DNA of 64,000 nucleotides from Ailurus styani. Taxonomy: Eukaryota; Chordata; Mammalia; Carnivora; Ailuridae. The stretch is taken from the NCBI GenBank assembly GCA_002007465.1, contig LNAC01000103.1, forward strand, positions 1,572,565 through 1,636,564. Direction: 5' to 3'. The notes below the pieces were generated by a model that was given only the letters and a program-made list of their open reading frames with translations, made no database searches and had not been told where the DNA came from. A program made the translations under genes and the position numbers. This document shows, one piece after another, positions 60,748-64,000 of this stretch (position 1 is the stretch's first letter; every line of letters starts with the position of its first letter).

Positions 60748-61165
60748 GTTATGGATTGAATTATGCCCAGCCCAAATTCATATGTTGAAATCCTAACCAA
60801 TCCCTTTTGTACCTCTGAATTAGACCTTATTTGGAGGCACAATCTTTGCATATGTAATCAAGTTAAAATGAGGTCATTAGGATGGACCTTATAAAAAATG
60901 GAAATTTGAAGACAACACACACAGTGAGAATGCTATGTGAACCTAAAGGGAGAGATTGGGGTGATGCATCTACAAACCAAGGAAAACAAAAAATGACCAG
61001 CTAGTTACCTGAAAAAGAGTGAGGTAAAAAATAGATTGTTCTTCACCATTCTCAGAAGAAATAAACCTTCTTTGTCCCTGATTTCTACCCTTGAGAACTG
61101 TGAAACAGTGAATTTCTGTTAAGCCATGGTACCTTATTAAGGCAGCTCTAGCAAACAAAACTGTA
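60748..61165 (+). mobile_element. MaLR-type LTR (MLT1/MST-like), sense
   Basis: It begins 'gttatggattgaattatgccc', then 'aaattcatatgttgaaatcctaacc' and 'gaggtcattaggatgg'. It ends 'tgtgaaacagtgaatttctgttaagcca'. All MaLR LTR landmarks are in order. Confidence 0.85.
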
Positions 61166-61194
61166 TTTATGTATAGATTTTTAAATTATTCTTT

Positions 61195-61378
61195 TATTTT
61201 TTAAAGACTTTAAAATTTTATTTATTTGATAGAGAAAGAGCACAAGGAGGGGGAATGACAGAGGGAGGAGAAGCAGGCTCTCCGCTGAGCAGGGAGCCCA
61301 ACACGGGGTCTTAGTCCAGGACCCTCATGATCTGAGCCAAAGGCAGATGCTTAACTGACTGAGCCAGCCAGGTGCCCC
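61195..61378 (-). mobile_element. CanSINE
   Basis: Complete minus-strand copy. The flanks 'taaattaYWctttta' match with two differences. Confidence 0.94.
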
Positions 61379-62474
61379 TAAATTACACTTTTAAAATGAC
61401 TTTTTGCTAAGTGTACTTCAAGGAGCACAGTTTTCTTTTACAGTTTCTAGAATAAAAGTGATGTGATTGACTTGATGTTTTATTAAGCACTTTAGCAAAC
61501 AACAGAATTCTGGCAAATATTTAATTGATGGGGAGAATTTGTTATTTTCCTGAAAGAAAATTTTTCACAGTGTTGACATACTCATGTAAATAAAGTGTGG
61601 GCCTCTACATTTTTCAGTTTAAGCAGACTATGTTAATGATGTCATAAAATATTGATGTTTAAGTCAATTATTTATTTGTTTCCTGTAATTAAGACCCCTT
61701 TGTATTGTACTAATTTTGCTGCCACACTAAAATTACCTACATTATTGTGATTTCTTATTAAATGGCAAGATGTTTTAAAACACTCTGCTTCTGCATGCCT
61801 TTAAAGAAGTCATGAAACTTTTATATCAGATTTGTTTTTATTAGTAAGCATTATTGAGCCTCTAGATTTTCTTGCTTATTTTCTATATGTTCTCATTTTT
61901 GTTTTTTTTAATTTTTTTGAAACTTATTTGGGTTATGTGTTTGTATTTGTAGAATTCTGATCCTCAAATCCAAGTTCTTTCTGCTTCAAATTTTATGTTA
62001 GATCTCTGAAAAGTACACTTCAGATATGTTGTTCCACACTATCAATAATAATAACTTGTATCTAATAAATTCTGATTTACTCTCTGCTTATATTATAAAG
62101 ATAATCTATAGGAAGTCTAACAACTATCTGATGATGACTATTTTGTAAGGAATAATTATGTTACTTAAAAAGTTTGTTTTCTAATGATTAAGCCTGGTTT
62201 AGACACCTAATAACAGTACAGAGAGATGTATAAAGTGAAAAAGATGTTTCATACTCACATGTCTTGGACAAGGGAGGTACTGCATTCCCAGAGGACCAAA
62301 TAGAGGGTACCCCAAACCTCAAAGCAGTTTCCCAAGCTAAATACACACAAACATACAGACAGAGAATGTGCGTAAGAGAGAGCTAAAAAACTGGTAGCCA
62401 GCAGGTGCCATTGGGTGTCAGGATGGAATGGCACTGTAGCATATGGTCACACTTTAAATTAAAGTGTGCTTGTT
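61379..62474. other. AT-rich sequence, nothing recognised
   Basis: No supported feature. Confidence 0.5.
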
Positions 62475-62668
62475 GGGGCACCTGGGTGGCTCAGTGGGAT
62501 AGCCTCTGCCTTCAGCTCAGGTCATGATCTCGGGGTCCTGGGATTGAGCCCCGCATTGGCCTCTCTGCTCAGTGGAGGACCTGCTTCCCCCCCTCTCTCT
62601 GCCTGCCTGTCTGCCTACTTGTGATCTCTCTCTCTATGTCAAATAAATAAATAAAATCTAAAAAAAAA
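62475..62668 (+). mobile_element. CanSINE with extra 3' sequence before its duplication
   Basis: GGGGCACCTGGGTGGCTCAG head and AAATAAATAAAATCT-A(n) tail. Its target copy 'aaagtgtgcttgtt' recurs only at about 62,926. After removing the nested SINE, about 30 nt ('tcatctgcatagctttatttt' followed by T/A) lie between tail and duplication. Confidence 0.95.
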
Positions 62669-62689
62669 TCATCTGCATAGCTTTATTTT

Positions 62690-62903
62690 ATTTTATTTTA
62701 TTTTTATTTTTTTTAAAAGATTTTATTTATTTATTTTACAGAGAGAGAGAGATCACAAGTAGGCAGAGAGGCAGGCAGAGAGAGAGGAGGAAGCAGACTC
62801 CCCGCCCAGCAGGGAGCCCGATGTGGGCCTAGATCCCAGGACCCTGAGATCATGACCTGAGCCGAAAGCAGAGGCTTTAACCCACTGAGCCACTCAGGTG
62901 CCC
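62690..62903 (-). mobile_element. CanSINE inserted in the 3' tail region of another CanSINE
   Basis: Complete minus-strand copy, flanked by 'tgcatagctttatttt' (16 nt) on both sides. Confidence 0.97.
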
Positions 62904-63164
62904 TGCATAGCTTTATTTTTTAAAAAAAGTGTGCTTGTTAGTCAACAGGAAGGGGCTATCTTGGAGCAAAATGGAGATGTCATCATGAAGCTTATCTCTT
63001 GGTGCAAATGTTTAATATGTTGAGTGTGAAGCAGTCTCAGAGAAATTAGGTAGAGTCAAAGAAGTGGGCAGTGGAAGGACACTGAGGCAACAAACATTTT
63101 ATCTTTAAATGACAATAACAATTCAAAGCCTTTATAAATATTGTTAACTTAAAATAAGGTAATA

Positions 63165-63595
63165 TGGTGTGGGCTTTGAATCTAGTGACTGGTGTTCTTT
63201 TTTTTTTTTAAGATTTTATTTATTTATTTGAGACAGAGAGCATACAAGCAGGGGGAGCAGCAGACAGAGGGAGAGGGAGAAGCAGGTTTCTCAAGGAGCA
63301 GGGAGCCCAATGTGGGGCTCAATCCCAGGACCCTGGGATCATGACCTGAGCTGAAGGCAGGGGCTTAACTGACTGAGCCACCCAGTTGCCCCTAGTGACT
63401 GGTGTTCTTATGAGGAAAAAGGCATTTGCACATACAGTGACACCCACATACACTGAGGGAAGATGGGTATGTGAAAAAAGTGGAAGAAATTGTAGGTCTG
63501 CAGCTATAAGCCAAGGAATGTCAAGGATTGCCAGCAATCATCAGAAGCTAAGAAAAGGGAGAACCAACAGAGGCCTCTACCCAAGAAGTTTAGGG
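63165..63595 (+). mobile_element. MaLR-type LTR fragment, sense, split by a CanSINE
   Basis: After the SINE the text 'gactggtgttcttatgaggaaa', 'gtaggtctgcagctataagccaaggaatg' and 'ggattgccagcaatcatcagaagcta' follows MaLR LTRs. Its left part precedes the SINE. It lacks the LTR 3' end. Confidence 0.7.
63200..63391 (-). mobile_element. CanSINE with 18-nt target-site duplication
   Basis: Complete minus-strand copy, flanked by 'ctagtgactggtgttctt' on both sides. Confidence 0.97.
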
Positions 63596-64000
63596 GAATG
63601 TGGGCCTTGCTTGAAGCCATTCTGAGCTGGTGTGCAGGTTTTTTCCAGATCCTGATGAAAAGGGAGTTCCTGGGTTCTGCCTCCAAGTAGATTGAGAGAA
63701 GGCTATTCTTTGAAGGGGGAAGTTCCTCCTGAGCACTCTAGAAGGTTTTAGAAATCCCTGTACAATTACAGAGCAAACCTATGGCTCAGGAGAATCCATT
63801 CACAGCTCCTCGCACTGAGAAGGAAGACACCATGGTAGCCTTCTCAGAATTTCTTCTCAGCACCTACGGCTCCTTGTGTATCCTCATGGTGATTGCTTCC
63901 CCTGAGCCATGGACAGTATGAAGCTTGGAGAAGAAAAAAATGTGAGAGCAAGCCAGACTGCTACTACTCAGCTGGACCTTCTGAAGCACTCTGGCATTAC
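63596..64000 (+). other. Unrecognised sequence with a small protein-like frame
   Basis: From ATG 63,781 a 46-codon frame runs to TGA at 63,921, with a second ATG at 63,832 in a strong Kozak context (ACACCATGG). The frame reads [17 protein letters not shown], then [14 protein letters not shown] and a hydrophobic LCILMVIA segment. A plausible acceptor (TTACAG) lies 10 nt before the first ATG. I do not recognise the product and a chance frame of this length is common, so I do not call it a gene. Confidence 0.2.

Noticed and set aside
1..64000. CRISPR arrays, operons, bacterial promoters
   Set aside because: The SINE, L1, LTR and CpG-island content is vertebrate; repeats are dispersed and unevenly spaced with no spacer structure.
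1..64000. tRNA genes
   Set aside because: The only tRNA-like box A and box B sequences are inside CanSINEs, which derive from tRNA-Lys and are not functional tRNAs.

Overview
This is a non-coding stretch of a carnivore genome, most likely from a mustelid (weasel, mink, ferret, otter group). The evidence is 29 copies of the tRNA-Lys-derived CanSINE, recognisable by a GGGTGGCTCAGTGGGTTA head, a CT-rich middle reading 'ctgcctgcctctctgcct' and an AAATAAATAAAATCTT-A(n) tail. There is also a carnivore-type L1 3' end at 23.6-24.2 kb. Base composition is AT-rich throughout except for one CpG island. No protein-coding gene can be supported. The open frames on both strands are short, repeat-derived or lack coding character.

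Layout. 0-10 kb: an old ERV/MaLR-type LTR (0.9-1.8 kb), a pair of diverged direct repeats at 3.9 and 6.6 kb that may be the LTRs of a decayed retroviral element, an L1 piece, a hAT relic and a Tigger-type DNA transposon relic (8.95-9.6 kb). 10.2-10.7 kb: two MIR SINEs. 10.8-11.76 kb: the only CpG island, with features of a divergent promoter. On the minus side is a compact unit with a GTAAGT donor, a 61-nt putative intron and an AATAAA. On the plus side is a probable first exon ending at a CAG|GTAGGC donor. 13.4-18.7 kb: a mosaic of old L1 pieces and MaLR-type LTRs. 18.8-25.8 kb: L1 pieces carrying nested young CanSINEs. 26-29.6 kb: no recognised repeat apart from an A49 tract. 29.9-35.7 kb: LTRs, L1, L2 and CanSINEs. 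37-41 kb: CanSINEs and two copies of an unnamed old mammalian repeat. 44.6-45.25 kb: antisense L1 and an AT microsatellite. 48-51.3 kb: CanSINEs and an L1 3' end. 55.5-59.2 kb: one long antisense L1, interrupted by an LTR and two CanSINEs. 59.6-64 kb: MaLR LTRs and CanSINEs, including one CanSINE inserted in another's 3' tail region.

The most notable observations are the isolated divergent CpG-island promoter and a perfect 93-bp direct repeat (37,696-37,788 and 51,214-51,306) lying 13.5 kb apart and not explained by any repeat I recognise. I found no undescribed multi-gene system. Repeat family assignments come from reading the sequence against remembered consensus features, not from a database search, so exact subfamily names are deliberately withheld.
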